From: Agapanthus africanus
Taxonomy: Eukaryota; Streptophyta; Magnoliopsida; Asparagales; Amaryllidaceae
Length of the DNA stretch: 64,000 bases
NCBI GenBank assembly: GCA_030015575.1
Contig: JASDDO010000026.1
Span: 448,609,096-448,673,095 of the forward strand
Direction: 5' to 3'
Positions 11,248 to 24,618 of the stretch are shown piece by piece. The position numbers and the translations under genes are program-made. How positions within the stretch are numbered: the first letter of the stretch is position 1; the number at the start of each line of letters is the position of its first letter. The notes beneath the pieces are model-generated. The model saw nothing but the letters and a program-made list of their open reading frames with translations. It searched no databases and was not told the origin of the DNA.

Positions 11248-11260
11248 GTCTCTGATACCA
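11248..11260 (-). other. R1 primer-binding site
   Basis: The minus strand reads TGGTATCAGAGAC one base after the 5' LTR. It is complementary to the 3' end of initiator tRNA-Met, with one change from the TGGTATCAGAGCC seen in R2, R4 and R5. Confidence 0.9.
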
Positions 11261-11261
11261 C

Positions 11262-13487
11262 TGTAGGGTTCCTGGGCACCCTAATGAGGTCTCACAAGGC
11301 ATCAACCATGCTAATTTCAAATTTAAACGGTGCCGAGAAACCCGACTACGGATCGTTGGCTAGATTTCTAGGCGAAAAGTAAACTAGTTAACACTTAACT
11401 AAGAGATACGGAAATACAACCTTTGTAGATCCGGTTCTCCACCTCCATAGCTCCGCAATGAAGTCTCCTCGCTGTCCATAACAAGTCCCGGGCTCTAGCG
11501 TCGGCTTAATCGGAGAATGGACGGGCTAGGTCATCGATGTCCATGCCGAAGATGATCTACGTCGAGGCATCGCTAAATCAAGCTCCGACTTCACCAAGTC
11601 AAGAAACTTGTGAAGAAAACACACTCTACTACTTGGCAAGAGGTAGAGGATGAAGAAATAGGATGTGGGTAGACTTTAGAATTGGATTTCTCACTTGTTT
11701 TCATCAATCACCATTGATGAAGAAAGGTTTCTTCTTTTAAGATGAAGAAGAAGAAGAAGATAATGAATATTATGATAATTATCCAAATAGAAAATCAAAG
11801 GAATCCTTATCATAATCAAACCCTAGTTAAGTGTAGAGAATAAACCATGGTTTGCACAAATGGTTAGGGTTAAGAATGAAGACAAGAATGGTGACTAAGT
11901 CAAAGGTTCATGAATCTTCAACAAACAAACAAAAAAAGCCACCATTCTTTTCTCTTTTCTATTCATTTTCCAAAATGTATAAACAAATAAATAAATGAAT
12001 AAATAAGTAATGGAAAATAAAACCCTAATTATATGTATAACCATGGTTTAATTCTTTACACTTAACCAAGTAAACATGTATCATCAAACATGATACAATC
12101 AAGTGCACGAAAATATATCGAATATACAATGTGCACATCCGAGCGAGAAAATCCATTTAAAGTGAACCGATACTAGTTAATGCAAAGTAATATATCAAAT
12201 ATATAATTATGCATTAAATCATTAAATCAACACTTGATTCAATGATCCGGTCATGTCGCACACAACCGACTAGTATTCAATGTATCGGCTTATCGATTCA
12301 ACGCTTGAATCGATAACTAGGTTAAATCGCATACAACCATCCGACACATTGATTGCGAGAATGAAATACGGTATCACATACACGCATTATTCTCGGTCTC
12401 GCACATATCTCATATGCGCTCCTGTTTCGTTTTGCTTGAGCCAGGAAACCTCTGTGTAGGACTCTAAAGACTCGTCAATACGCCGGCAGCAGGTGATGAT
12501 CATATCAAACACCCACAAGCCGCAAGCGGTCTGCTAAACGTAACGGCCACCCGGGTATTGAGCGATCTGAAGATCGACGAGCAAGACCGCTCACACTCCA
12601 GTGAATCCAACCAGTAACACTACCGTACAGTCCGGTCTGATCGTCTGATATGTCGCATATCTTGCCTAGGGGTGGTATACGTCAGACCCTAATAGCTCGA
12701 TAAGTCGTGTCGATATGAGGTCTATAACAATTCGAGAAACTACTGGTAACACTTACCAGTAAATCTCAGCAACCCTGGCCAGGGATTTCCTGTTATAGCC
12801 AATCGAACACTGCGCAACATCAACTCCCTATACCGGGAGAGACGAATCCCCTCCTATCGCTCATTGCCTCCATGTGACTCGGGACTATACCCAAAAACCA
12901 CCGTTTTGCACGCCCTCTTGGACGTGGTAAGATGGAAATCAAAGCACAGTGGGAACCACACAAGACTCTATGACGATCTTGGGTCAACAGACTACTCTGT
13001 ACCAGTGTCACCAGAGAACTGCCATCTGACGTGAGGTATAATACCATCTGGGAGTTCTCGGCGAGTCCGTCCAGTGTACCCAGTCTCTACTGAGCACCCG
13101 TATATCATCTCTGATGTCAAACACCAATGGATATGGGATCATCCATCGTCCATCTGTATGGGTCGAGAAGGTACACGCTAGTCTACTCTGGTATATCGAT
13201 GCCCCGTCTCGATACACCCACGACTAGGGACTTTGAAGGATGTACTTATGGACTACCATATCCCCACTAGTATGATCCGCATCATAGTCCAGGTAGTCAA
13301 GTACACATCCTAAGGGCTTTACCAACATGTAACAGAGAGACAAACAATGTACACGTTAAGGTAAAGATTAACCAGATAGCATACTATCATGTCGAGCAAG
13401 AAAGTCCTCCCTATATATGTCCCAGCATCCACTACAATATACATCCTATGTATAGTAATGGCCTTTAGGGCATACATACAACTAACA
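11262..13487 (-). repeat. R1 5' LTR
   Basis: This 2,226-bp LTR is the same length as the 3' LTR at 3097-5322. It ends at GTTAG, the right-hand target duplication (13488-13492). Confidence 0.95.
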
Positions 13488-13492
13488 GTTAG

Positions 13493-13915
13493 GCTAGGCC
13501 GATGTCATACCTATTTCAAAAACAAATGAATCGGGAGTATTTTAAAGACAGGCAAAGGGATTCTACGGTTATTTTCAAAAGACGCATCTTTTCTTAAAAA
13601 CACCGTACCCCTTATTTTCCTAAAAACCCCGATTCGTCTACATTCAAATGGCAAAACAGTATGACATAGATACATTGATGTAGATTCTGCACTGCCGTGT
13701 TTATTATTCATTTGCCGCATATTCTTGCTGTTCGCAACGCATTGCATGTTTAAATATGTTTAATGTTAGATTAAAACCATGCTGTTAGGACTCCAGCACC
13801 ATTATAGATGATGCATATGTTCCACGTACACCTGCTTGCCGGCTCACACACTTCATCATCGATAATTTCCATGTCACTACACCGTAGTACTGTTGCATTC
13901 AGGATATGACCCTTG
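13493..13915. other. Host spacer between R1 and the minisatellite
   Basis: Low-complexity but non-repetitive DNA. A minus-strand frame at 13511-13747 has no recognisable domain. No RNA gene or element boundary seen. Before R1 inserted, 13493 followed directly on 3096. Confidence 0.45.
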
Positions 13916-14335
13916 CATGGCATACTTGTGTACATATATATTGTACACTCATACTTGCGTACTTACATATTGTACACTCATACTTGTGCACATACATATT
14001 ATACACTCATACTTGTGGACTTACATATTTTACACTCATACTTGTGCAAATACATATTTTATACTCATACTTGTGTAATTACATATTGTACACTCATACT
14101 TGTGCACATACATATTGTACACTCATACTTGTGTACATACATATTGTACACTCATACTTGTGTACTTACATATTGTACTCTTATACTTGTGCACATAGAT
14201 ATTGTACACTCATACTTGTGCACATACATATTGTACACTCATACATGTGTACTTATATATTGTACACTCAAACCTGTGCACATACCTATTGAACACTCAT
14301 ACTTGTGTACTTATATATTGTACACTAATACTTGT
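13916..14335. repeat. 29-bp minisatellite, left part
   Basis: The unit is about CTTGTGCACATACATATTG plus TACACTCATA, repeated some 14 times with a 29-bp period (for example starts at 13982 and 14011). Units are contiguous with no unique spacers. Open frames in all three forward phases are by-products. R2 inserted at CTTGT (14331-14335), and the array resumes at 57566. Confidence 0.9.
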
Positions 14336-16448
14336 TGTAGGGTTACTAGGCACTCTCACAAGGGTCTATAAGGCATCAACCATGCCCGATTTAAAATTTA
14401 GACGTTCCGAAAAACCCTAACCTAGATCGTTAAACTAGAGAAAAGGTGAAACAACGCATGTTAAACTCTTTAACATCTAAGAGTTTGGGATTACAACCTT
14501 TGTAGTCCGGTCCTTCGCTTCATAAGCTCCGTGTTGAGGTCCCTTCGCTGCGATCATCATGTACCCGGCCGGACTCTAGAGAGGCTCCACGAAAAGAATG
14601 ATGCAAACTTGATTCCGATCTTCGATAATTAAGATGATCTACCTTGAAGTTTCTTAAAGACAAGATCTCACTCACAAATGAAGTGAACACCCTAACCTAA
14701 ATGGCTATGATGGATTAGGATGATGAAGTAGGATTTTAGCTCTCATTTATTTTCTTAATCTCACTTAAAATCATCACTAATGAAAAAGCTAGAAAGCTTT
14801 TCTATTGAAAAAGAGAAGGAAGAAGAAGAACCATTTCTTTTGTGATGAATAATGAATTGTAGTGAGGTTAGAAATGCAACCATGCGTTAAGTATGATAAC
14901 TTAACCTATGTAGAGAATGAACCATGGTCAACGGTTGAGTTGGGTTAACAAATATCATAACAAATATCTTTAGAAAATATCTTTGCAAAAACAAAAAGCA
15001 AAGCTTTTAGAAACTTCTAGAAAAGCATAACCCAAATCAAACCCTTACCATGTTTAATCTCCACTAAACATGTTGCATTAATAACCTTAACATGTTACAA
15101 TATTATATATCACATATACAATATTTATTGTAACAAAATAAAATAATACAATTAACATATATCGCATATATATCAATGTATTACCCGAGTGAGAAAAAGA
15201 ATCTTTCAGTGAGCTTATATTAGTTAATGTAATTTAATATATCAAATATATAATTGTACTTTAAATTATCGAATCAACACTTGATCCGATAATTCGGCTA
15301 TTTCATAAATAACCGACTAACATTATCTGTATCAGTTCATCGAATCAATACTTGATCCGATGACCCGGCTGTATCACATATTCCCGGCCGATATCTCATA
15401 TCGTGAGAATCTAATACGGTATCACATACACGTATTGTTCTCGATCCCGCACATATCATATATGTGCTCCTACTCCGTTTTGTCTGAGCCAAGAAACCTC
15501 TGTGTAGGACTCTAAAGAATCGTCAGTACGCCGGCAGTAGGTGATGATCATATCAAACACCAACAAGCTGTAAGCGGTCAGCTAAATGTAACAGCCACCC
15601 AGGTATTGAGCGATCAGAAGATCAACAAGCAAACCTGTACATTCTCCTGCGAATCCAATAAGTAAAACTCCTGTACGGTCCGGTCTCTTCGTCTGATATG
15701 TCGCATATCTCGCCTAGGGGTGGTAAACGTCAGACCCAGTAGCTTGATAAGTCGTGTCGATATGAGGTCTATAATGGTTCGAGAAACTACTGATAACACT
15801 TATCAGTAATCTCAGCAACCCTGGACAGGGACTTCCAGTTATAGCCAATCGATCACAGCGCAACATCAACTCCCTATACCGGGAGAGACGAATCACCTCC
15901 TATCGCTCATTGCCTCTATGTGATTCGGGACTGTACCCAAAAGCCACCTTTTTGCACGCCCTCTTGGATGTGGTATGATGAAAATCAAAGCACAGTGGGA
16001 ATCACACAAGACTCTATGATGATCTCGGCTGTACCAGTGTCACCAGAGAACTGCCATCTGACGTAAGGTAAAATACCATCTGGGAGTTCTCGGCGAGTCC
16101 GTCCAGTGTACCCAGTCTCCACTGAGCATCCGTACACCATCCTTGATGTCAAACACCGAAAGATATGGGATCATTCATCGCCCACCATATGGGTCAAGAT
16201 GCGTATATGCTAGTCTACTCTGGTGTATCGATGCCCTGTCTCGATACACGCTCGATTAGGAATAGTTATATGATGTACTCGTCGACTACCGTGGCCCCAC
16301 TAGTATGATCTCATCATAGTCCCAGTAGTCGAGTACATATCCTAAGGGCCTTATCAACGTGTAACATAGAGACAATCAGAGTATATGTTAAGATAAAGAG
16401 CAACCAGATAGCATATTATCATGTCGAGCAAGAAAGTCCTCCCTATAT
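14336..16448 (-). repeat. R2 3' LTR, main part
   Basis: This part starts TGTAGGGTTACTAGG on the plus strand and breaks off at TATAT (16444-16448), the target of R3. The LTR resumes at 26840-26849 and ends at 28956-29016; the rejoined length is about 2,184 bp. A short deletion relative to the 5' LTR is visible near 16025. Confidence 0.9.
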
Positions 16449-18664
16449 TGTTAGTTATATGTATGCCCTAGAGGTCATTACTATACATAGGATGTATATT
16501 GTAGTGGATGCTTGGACATATATAGGGAGGACTTTCTTGCTCGACATGATAGTATGCTATCTGGTTGATCTTTACCTTAACGTGTACACTGATTGTCTCT
16601 CTGTTACATGTTGGTAAAGCCCTTAGGATGTGTACTTGACTACCTGGACTATGATGCGGATCATACTAGTGGTGACATGGTAGTCCATAAGTACATCCTT
16701 CAAAGTCCCTAGTCGTGGGTATATCGAGACGGGGCATCGATATACCAGAGTAGACTAGCGTATACCTTCTCGACCCATACAGATGGGCGATAGATGATCC
16801 CATATCCATTGGTGTTTGACATCAGAGATGATATACGGGTGCTCAGTAGAGACTGGGTACACTGGACGGACTCGCCGAGAACTTCCAGATGGTATTATAC
16901 CTCACGTCAGATGGCAGTTCTCTGGTGACACTGGTACAGAGTAGTCTGTTGACCCTAGATCGTCATAGAGTCTTGTGTGATTCCCACTGTGCTTTGATTT
17001 CCACCTTACCGCGTCCAAGAGGGCGTGCAAAACAGTGGTTTTTGGGTACAGTCCCGAGTCACATGGAGGGAATGAGCGATAGGAGGGGATTCGTCTCTCC
17101 CGGTATAGGGAGTTGATGTTGCGCTGTGTTCAATTGGCTATAACAGGAAATCCCTGGCCAGGGTTGCTGAGATTTACTGGTAAGTGTTACCAGTAATTTC
17201 TCGAATTGTTATAGACCTCATATCGACACGACTTATCGAGCTATTGGGGTCTGACGTTTACCACCCCTAGGCGAGATATGCGACATATCAGACGATCAGA
17301 CCAGACTGTACGGTAAGTGTTACTGGTTGGATTCACAGAAGTGTCAGCGGGCTTGCTCGTCGATCTTCTGATCGCTCAATACCCGGGTGGCCGTTACGTT
17401 TAGCAGACCGCTTGCGGCTTGTGGGTGTTTGATATGATCATCATCTGCTGCCGGCGTATTGACTAGTCTTTAGAGTCCTACACAGAGGTTTCCTGGCTCA
17501 AGCGAAACGAAATAGGAGCGCATATGAGATATGTGCGGGACCAAGAATAATGCGTGTATGCGATACCGTATTCCATTCTCGCGATGAATGTATCGAATGG
17601 TTGTATGCGATATAACCTAGTTATCGAATCAAGGATTGATTCGATAAGCCGATACATAGGATACTAGTCGGTTATATGCGATATGACCGGATCGTTAAAT
17701 CAAGTGTTGATTTAATGATTTAATGCATAATTATATATTTGATATATTACTTTGCATTAACTAGTATTGGTTCACTTTAAATGGATTTTCTCACTTGCTT
17801 TGCACAAGTTGTATATGTGATATATTTTTGTGCACTTGATTGTATCATGTTTGATGATACATGTTTACTTGGTTAAGTGTAAAGAAATAAACCTTGGTTA
17901 AGTTAATGATTAGGGTTTTCTTTTTCTTCTTATTTATTTTTTTATTCATTTTGGAAAATGATAAGCATAAAGAGAAAATGGTGGCTAACTTTGGATGCAT
18001 GTTGAAGCTTCATGAAGCTTTGACTAAGTCACCATTTTGTCTCATGCTTAACCCTAACCATTCCACTTAACCCTAGTCTATTCTCTACACTTGACCATGG
18101 TTGGATTATGATAAGTATTGATTTTCTTTTTCTATTTTGAATAACTTATCATATTCTTTCTTTCTTCTTCATCTTCTTCTTCACTTGAAGAAAGCTTACT
18201 TCATCAATGGTGATTGATGAAAAAGAGTGAGAAATCCAAATCTAAAGTGAACCCACCTCCTATTTCTTCATCCTCTACCTCTTGCCAAGTAGTATAGGGT
18301 GTTTCCTTCACAAGTTTTCATGACTTGGTGAAGTTGGAGCTTGATCTAGCGATGTCTCGACGTAGATCATCTTCGGCATCGTCGTCGATGACCTAGCCCG
18401 CTTTTTCTCCGATGAATCCGACGCTAGAGCCCAAGATCCGATTTGTACAGCGAGGAGACATCATCGCGGAGCCATGAAGGTGGAGAACCGGATCTACAAA
18501 GGTTGTATTTCCATTTACCATATAGTTAAGTTGTTAACTAGTTGCATCTTTCGCCTAAAATTCTAGCCAACGATCCGTATCTAGGGTTTCTCGGCACCGT
18601 AAATTTATAAATTGGCATGGTTGATGCCTTGTGAGACCTCATTAGCATGCCTCGGAACCCTACT
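16449..18664 (+). repeat. R3 5' LTR
   Basis: This 2,216-bp LTR starts TGTTAGTTATATGTATGCCC. The final base is T (CCCTACT) where all other family A LTRs end CCCTACA, a probable change after insertion. Confidence 0.93.
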
Positions 18665-18665
18665 G

Positions 18666-18678
18666 CGGTATCAGAGCC
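18666..18678 (+). other. R3 primer-binding site with one change
   Basis: Reads CGGTATCAGAGCC, one base from TGGTATCAGAGCC, after a one-base spacer. The first base is changed relative to R2, R4 and R5. Confidence 0.85.
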
Positions 18679-18858
18679 TAGCTAGAGCCTTAGGCGATGC
18701 GTAGACGGAGTTTGAAGTCCGATTAAACCGAAACCCTAACACAAATTTGCTCTCTGGACTTTTTCCAAAAATTGGGTTTTTTCCTGATTAATAATATGCA
18801 GAAAATTCAGCAGGAAATTCTAAGAATTATGGTGCAAAAATTAACTAATGATCTTTCT

Positions 18859-18914
18859 AAAGTGCGGCGGAACCGCGGCATTAGCGTGCTAATGCGGCTG
18901 TTCCTCGGCCATTT
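18859..18914 (+). other. R3 GC-rich leader hairpin
   Basis: Arms of 27 nt meet at GCATTAGC/GCTAATGC with about six mismatches. It starts 181 nt after the primer-binding site, exactly as in R5. Confidence 0.65.
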
Positions 18915-19864
18915 TGTCTCTTCTCCCATTGAATTTTGCACAGTAATTCCTATTTTGCAGTGTTGGTTTTCCTGGGATATTTTTTTTTCTGAACTCAAGA
19001 GTTGAGTTTTTTGGGTTGTATTGGGGATTCGATGATTCGATCGGATTATCAGATTTTGTCTATGTGGATTCCGGATAATTTTTGAATATGTTAAAAAGTT
19101 CGACCGGATATAAATACCCAACTTTTCCCCTGTCCGGAAATTTCCAAGTGTTGGATTTTTCCGTGGTTTAAAGACGTTCTAAGTAGTGCAAGTAACGCGA
19201 TGGTCCCTCTAGAAGACAACAAACCTTAACTCGATTATGTGACCGTCTTGAACTGCCCTTTGAACCTTCGGGTTTGGGACAGTACGGCGTGCCACATGTG
19301 AGGCGTTGGCTTGACCCTTCTACGGCTGGACCGTTGGTACTGAGGCAATCAGTGAATGTCTTTGAACTTATTTCATGAGTTGAGCTATATAGGGAAAACT
19401 TGGGTTTTCGAATGTTCGATCGGAAAGTTTAACATTTTCTATTTTATCTGGAATGTGATACAATAATTGGAATTCACAATTAGTTATGAGATAACTGAAT
19501 GAATGTTATAAACATAGCAGTTTAGTCTCACTTGATCAGTTGCCACGGAATTTTGATGTGATCAAAAGTCCGTCGCAATCACGTAGCGTACGCGGATACT
19601 CGCCGGTAAACTTAATAGACAGCCTCGCCCCATAGTCCCGACCAAGTGACTGTAGGAGAACTCCGTCGCCGAAAGTATCCGTTCGGGTGCTCGCGGCAGC
19701 GGTGTTCCGCCTTAGTGCACTTCGTCGACGGCGTCGGGGGTGCGGCCACCTACTAAAGTTTGCGACGAGCATTCGATCAGGATGTCGGGAATCTTGTTGA
19801 ATTGCCCGACTTTATATTGAAAAGTGTTTTCGATTTTGAGACTAAAATGCGGCGTTTATAATTG

Positions 19865-19915
19865 TTAGGCATGCGATGTCTAAGGAATTCATTTGATTAG
19901 GCATGCGATGTCTAA
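19865..19915 (+). repeat. R3 leader: 32-bp-spaced repeat pair
   Basis: TTAGGCATGCGATGTCTAA occurs at 19865-19883 and 19897-19915, identical in both copies. Confidence 0.7.
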
Positions 19916-20791
19916 AGAAGTTGCGGATTCCAACTGTTGTAGTTTTACACTTTCTTTTCTGTGACCGTAAGTGTAATATGTGATATCGCCGGTTTCGTTG
20001 CTATATGTCAACGACAATTGGGATGCGCATATTTACTTACGTTGATGACATGTGATGTTATGTGTTGCTGGATATGTTATATTGGATCGTCGTGTTTGAA
20101 TAGCCGGGGGTTTTTATGTGAGATGAGTGTTTTTCATTTTCATTCATGTAAAAACTTGTATGTAATATTCTTTTATTGGGGCACTTCCAGGTTGCGGAAG
20201 ATGTCACCTTTTGTATATTATTTACCTTTTCCGCACTAGGATAGACCCAAGGAGGGGAGCACAAGTAACCGGGTTCTGGAGTCCAGTGGGAGACCAACTC
20301 GAGGAGTCGAGTCCGGGTCTCCTAACTCTAGAATTGGTAGGGTTTCTTGCCGCTCTCGTAGGGGTCTAGGGGTGTGGGTTTGGCTATTCATCGCGACCGT
20401 GGAATCCGTGTTTTATACTGGCTCGTATTGAAAACACGGACGTCCTAGTATATCCAATATTTCATATGATTCTTCTGCTGCGATATCTGTGATGTGATCA
20501 TGTGATGTTCTGTGATAGATACAGTATATAGTATATATGATATATTATATAGGCGTTACTTATGTTTTACACCCACGCTAGCCCTGCCCCGCTCTGCCGT
20601 TAGTTACCCAACCTAACGGTGCACGAGGGGACATCGAGGCGAATGCGGATGGCATAAGTGTACGTCGTATTTATCTGTGATGTTTAGGTAATTTAAATGA
20701 TGGGACTTCATTAATATGATTAATGAAAGAAAAATAAACCTAAGATGTTGTAGAATCGAATTTCAAAATAAAAAAGGTAGCTGCAGTTCTT

Positions 20792-21028
20792 GCTTTGCAC
20801 AGAGGTATATGTGATATATCCTGCACCTTATTCGATAAGGAAAGGACCGAGATCCCTTCTCCGGGAGTGACTCCTTTAGCAATAACTGGCAGATGCTACA
20901 ACCCTCGGTTTGACTTTTGACTGCTTTTAAGAGTTTTGCTTTGCACAGTGATATATATGATATATCCCGCACCTCATTCGACGAGGAAAGGACCGACGAT
21001 CCCTTCACCGGGAGTGGCTCCTTTAGCA
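20792..21028 (+). repeat. R3 leader: 146-bp-spaced repeat pair
   Basis: Two blocks start GCTTTGCACAG at 20792 and 20938 and end in CCGGGAGTGRCTCCTTTAGC. They are homologous to 8915-9156 of R1. Confidence 0.75.
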
Positions 21029-21179
21029 AAACTAGAAAAGCCTCAAAAGCACTCCATTTTTAAAATCATTTGATTCTACAACGATATCAAGTTCATTACG
21101 CAATAGGTTTTCAGAAAAACCTATCGTAGCCCTCCGTCATTTTAGATAAGTTGTATATAGTATTCGTGCTACATTTGTT

Positions 21180-21370
21180 GGCTTTCGTCAAGGTGTACTG
21201 TGCGGTAGCTATATGCTGCTTATCTGCTGCATACGATGCGATTGGATTAGGGTAGTCGTGCGGCTTTGTTGGCTTTCGTCAAGGGTCGTGCGGGTGGGTT
21301 TAATTCGATCAAGAAATGTACGGGTTGAACTTGACTAGCGGGCTATGGTTTGTTGGCTTTCGTCAAGTTC
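21180..21370 (+). repeat. R3 leader: three small hairpin units
   Basis: GGCTTTCGTCAAGG occurs at 21180-21195 and 21271-21287, and GGCTTTCGTCAAGTTC at 21355-21370. Pairing is GGCTTT with AAGGTC-like arms around CGTC. Confidence 0.7.
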
Positions 21371-21853
21371 ATAGCACGTTAGGGGCAAAATATTATCGGG
21401 AATTTCAAGTGTTGAAATTTACAATGAGATTGCATACCTTCTATGAGATAGTTGGATCCCGATACCCGCAGCGAGTAAGAGTTACTCCTGGGAGAGTTTA
21501 ACACATTACAATTAGCCGATCAAGTAGGTGTCTAGAAAGGTGTCATCGGGGTTACGCCTCTGGGAAAACGGGGTTTACATTAATTTGGTTCGTGCGAGAG
21601 CACGGGGGACCTCCCTCAAAGTACCGACACTGGCCTGGCTGAAAGATTGGCGAACTTGTAGTGTGTAATTAATCCCGGCTAGTCTTTCCTTTTTGGGTTT
21701 GAATGAAGATTTGATGAACAGCAGTGGGAGCCATCCTGATTAGATAAAATAATAACCAATCTATTCTTGCAAGAGCGCACGCTGAGTGTTTTCTTCCCTC
21801 TCTCTCCAGGTAGCGACCATATCACGCCTTAATCAAGATAATAATACGGAATA

Positions 21854-24604
21854 TTGACCGAACCCGCTTGTTATACTGAGCTGTGGAACATTGGTCCCGC
21901 TTCAACTTATAATTGTTATAAGACAGAGCAGAAAATTGGGGATTACCAGAATTCCCGTGCCGCCCAAACGAAGAGAGTGCATGCTGATGCATCATCTTCG
22001 GGTGTGTTCATTATATATATAGAACTGTTTCTCAGTGTCCTTTACATCCTGGGTTTATGATATCGGATCAGGATCCCGCATATGTAAAATGTTACATGGG
22101 CTACAGATAGGTAAAGAACTGAGAACGGGTGATAAGTTTCATGAGGCAGAAAACGGGGCAAGAGTTGCAGCCAAGTCTGTTGGTCACTGTCACCCTGTAT
22201 TACCAATACATTGATTCTGAACGAATGTTATTAGATACCGAACCTGATATACAAAATCATGTCAGTCTCTTTATTAGTAAAGAAATGATAAAATTTTGTA
22301 TTGTTGGATAATGTTTTGAACATTTCCTATATCAAAAGTTGATCGGTTCAGGCACGTTATCTAAAAGCATTAATGTTCTAAATCAAACTACAGTTCTTAG
22401 TATATAGAACACACACAAGAGAAAGAGTTCAGAAATGAATGAATTCTTCTTGGGGCATTGTAGACTAGGTCATATCAATGCGACCCGACTGGCTGAAGTG
22501 ACATTTAGATGCATATTTAAATTAGTTTGAATTTACATCTTGTGAAACTTGTCGATCATGTCACAAAGATACAATGACCATAGCTCTGTTTATTGGAAAC
22601 AGAGAAAGAGTTAGTGAACTGTTGGGATGATACATGTTGATGTATCTAGGTCCCCTATCTACATATGCCAAGACTGGTTCTTTATACTTCATTACGTTCT
22701 CTGATGATCTCTCAAGATTCAGACACATGTTCCTGTTGAAACACAAGTCCGAACCTTTTGAGATATTCACAGAATATAAGTTAGAAGTAGAGAACCAAAA
22801 TACGGGTATAAGTATTATGTCCTTTGATGTGATCGAGGAGGAGAATAATTGAGCACGAAAATCCTGGATTATTCTAAAGGAGAATGAGATTCTCTCTCAG
22901 CATTACTCCTCCGTATACACCACAGTACGTCGGTGTATTGGGGCGGAGCAGATGCACCCTATATGATATGGTGTGCTCTATGATGAGTACTACTGAGTTT
23001 CCTATTTCCTTTTTGGGAGTGATGCACTTGAGAAGCTGCATACCTATTGAATTGGATTCGAATCAAATCTATGCCTACCGCTTCATATGTGATATGGAAA
23101 GGGAAGAGCCCATATCTTAAGTTAGTTAAGATTTAGGTTGTCCGGGCTATGTTTAAAAGAATAATCCGGACAAGCTCGAGGCAACGTCAGTTATGTACAA
23201 CTGGAAAGGTTCCAGCTACACAAACAACAGCAGATGATTTGATAAAACCAAAGGATTCAATAGAAACCAATGAACCTCTGCCTCTCCGCCGATCTAGTAG
23301 GGTTCCTCACCCACCTGAGAGTTACTTCGGTTTCTCTATGACAGTGGAAGCGAGGATTGCATCATGAGATGATGACCCAACTAGTTTCGAGCTGGCCATC
23401 GGGAGTGGGACTCTGTAAGAATGGCTGGATGCTTAGCGATCTGAGATGGAATCCATGTACACCAACAAAGTATAGACTTTGGTTGCTATATCTGAAGGGT
23501 TAAATCCCCATCAGGAGCAAGTATATCTTGAGAAGATTACTTGGTGTAGGTGAAAAAGTTGAGACTTTCAAAGCAAGACTTGTTAAAGGTTTTCGTCATC
23601 AACCAGGCGTGGATAATGATGAAACCTTTTCCAGTGGCTATGCTTAAGTCCATCCAGATCCTACTTGCCACGGCAACATACCATGACTACGATATCTGGC
23701 GGTTGGGTGCCATGACTGCTTTTCTAGATGGTGTTTTAGAAGAGTGCGTCTATAAGTACACAGCCAGAGGGCTTCGTAGACAGTGGGAGCAGCGGAAACG
23801 TGTGCAAGATGTTTTATGTGATAAAGCAGGCATCGCGGAGTTGGAACATCTGTTTTGATGAATTAGTCAAAGAGTTTGACATCACCAAAATGGTAGATGA
23901 ACCTTGTATGTACAAAATGGTAGTAGGGAGTATGGTGATGATCCTCGTAGAGTACGTGGATGACATACTCTTGATAGGGAAGGAGTTTCCTATGCTACGC
24001 TCGGTCAATCTCCGCTTATCACAATGATTCTCTATATAGGATCAAAGTGATACCTCCTAAATCCTGGGTTTTGGATCTATGAGATAGATCTAATTGGATG
24101 TTAGGATTCTCACTAGTTGTAGTGAGATGGTATCAACCGATCCTGGGGAGAAACACTGGAAAGGTTCCAGGGTGATAAGGACGACTGAATGTCAGTCACA
24201 GGCATTGTCTTTACCCTCAGTAAAGGGACGGTATGTTGGAAGAGTTCCAAGCTAGATACCGTGGCATATTAGACGATAAAGGCAGGATACATCGCTACTT
24301 AAGATGCTACCAAAGAGGCAGTCTGGATGTATATTTGTTCATGAGATGAACTGAGTTCCTCCCATTGTGTGACAATGGAGTTGTGGCATATGCCAAGGAA
24401 CGTCCGTCCCATCAATGATCCAGATATATTCTAAGGCAGTATCACCTGATCATGGAGATGGTTGATCTCCAAGGAGATCGAGGTTAGGATAGTAGACTCA
24501 GAGGACAACACGGCGGATCCACTCACAAAGGCCTTTTCCCAGAGAGACTTTTATGGGATGGTTGAGTATGAGATAGTACAACCACTGCTGTCAGATGGCC
24601 CTAG
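21854..24604 (+). pseudogene. R3 broken pol
   Basis: Protease remnant: about 21854-22230, preceded by AAQTKRVHADASSSGVF, with the active-site region destroyed. Pre-integrase zinc region with CRLGHINATRL: near 22440-22560. Integrase: 22634-22852 (GSLYFITFSDDLSRF) and 22884-23120, which keeps TPPYTPQ and CSMMSTTEFPISF. Linker RRSSRVPHPPESYF: 23149-23367. RT: about 23380-24150, with RIKQ-like YVIKQASRSWNICFDEL and YVDDILLIG at 23953-23979. RNase H tail: to about 24600, ending in VDSEDNTADPLTKA. Stops and frameshifts interrupt it, including the shared TAA at 23154-23156. Confidence 0.85.
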
Positions 24605-24618
24605 TGCAAGTGGGAGAT
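24605..24618 (+). other. R3 polypurine tract
   Basis: TGCAAGTGGGAGAT directly precedes the 3' LTR. Confidence 0.9.

Larger units (their letters stand above)
3097..13487 (-). mobile_element. R1: complete non-autonomous Ty1/copia element, family A
   Basis: This 10,391-bp element lies on the minus strand between perfect 5-bp target duplications GTTAG (3092-3096 and 13488-13492). Its two LTRs are both 2,226 bp and differ at about 19 positions by eye (under 1%), so insertion is recent. Reading on the minus strand, the order is 5' LTR, primer-binding site, a roughly 3-kb non-coding leader, broken protease-integrase-RT-RNase H remnants, polypurine tract, 3' LTR. No gag is recognisable. It cannot make its own proteins and must have moved with proteins supplied by another element. 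Confidence 0.95.

Noticed and set aside
13916..14335. CRISPR-like array with a 29-bp period
   Set aside because: Units are directly adjacent and there are no unique spacers. The surrounding DNA is plant-type with LTR retrotransposons.
13906..14371. Long overlapping open frames rich in Tyr, Thr, His and Cys in all forward phases
   Set aside because: They are translations of the 29-bp minisatellite, whose unit is not a multiple of three and lacks stops. The frames run out at the R2 boundary.
19961..20239. Frame starting TVSVICDIAGFVAICQRQ, repeated in R1 and R5
   Set aside because: It begins with GTG, not ATG, and is conserved only because the leader DNA is conserved. It spans the possible donor site and is broken in R2. 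No domain recognised.
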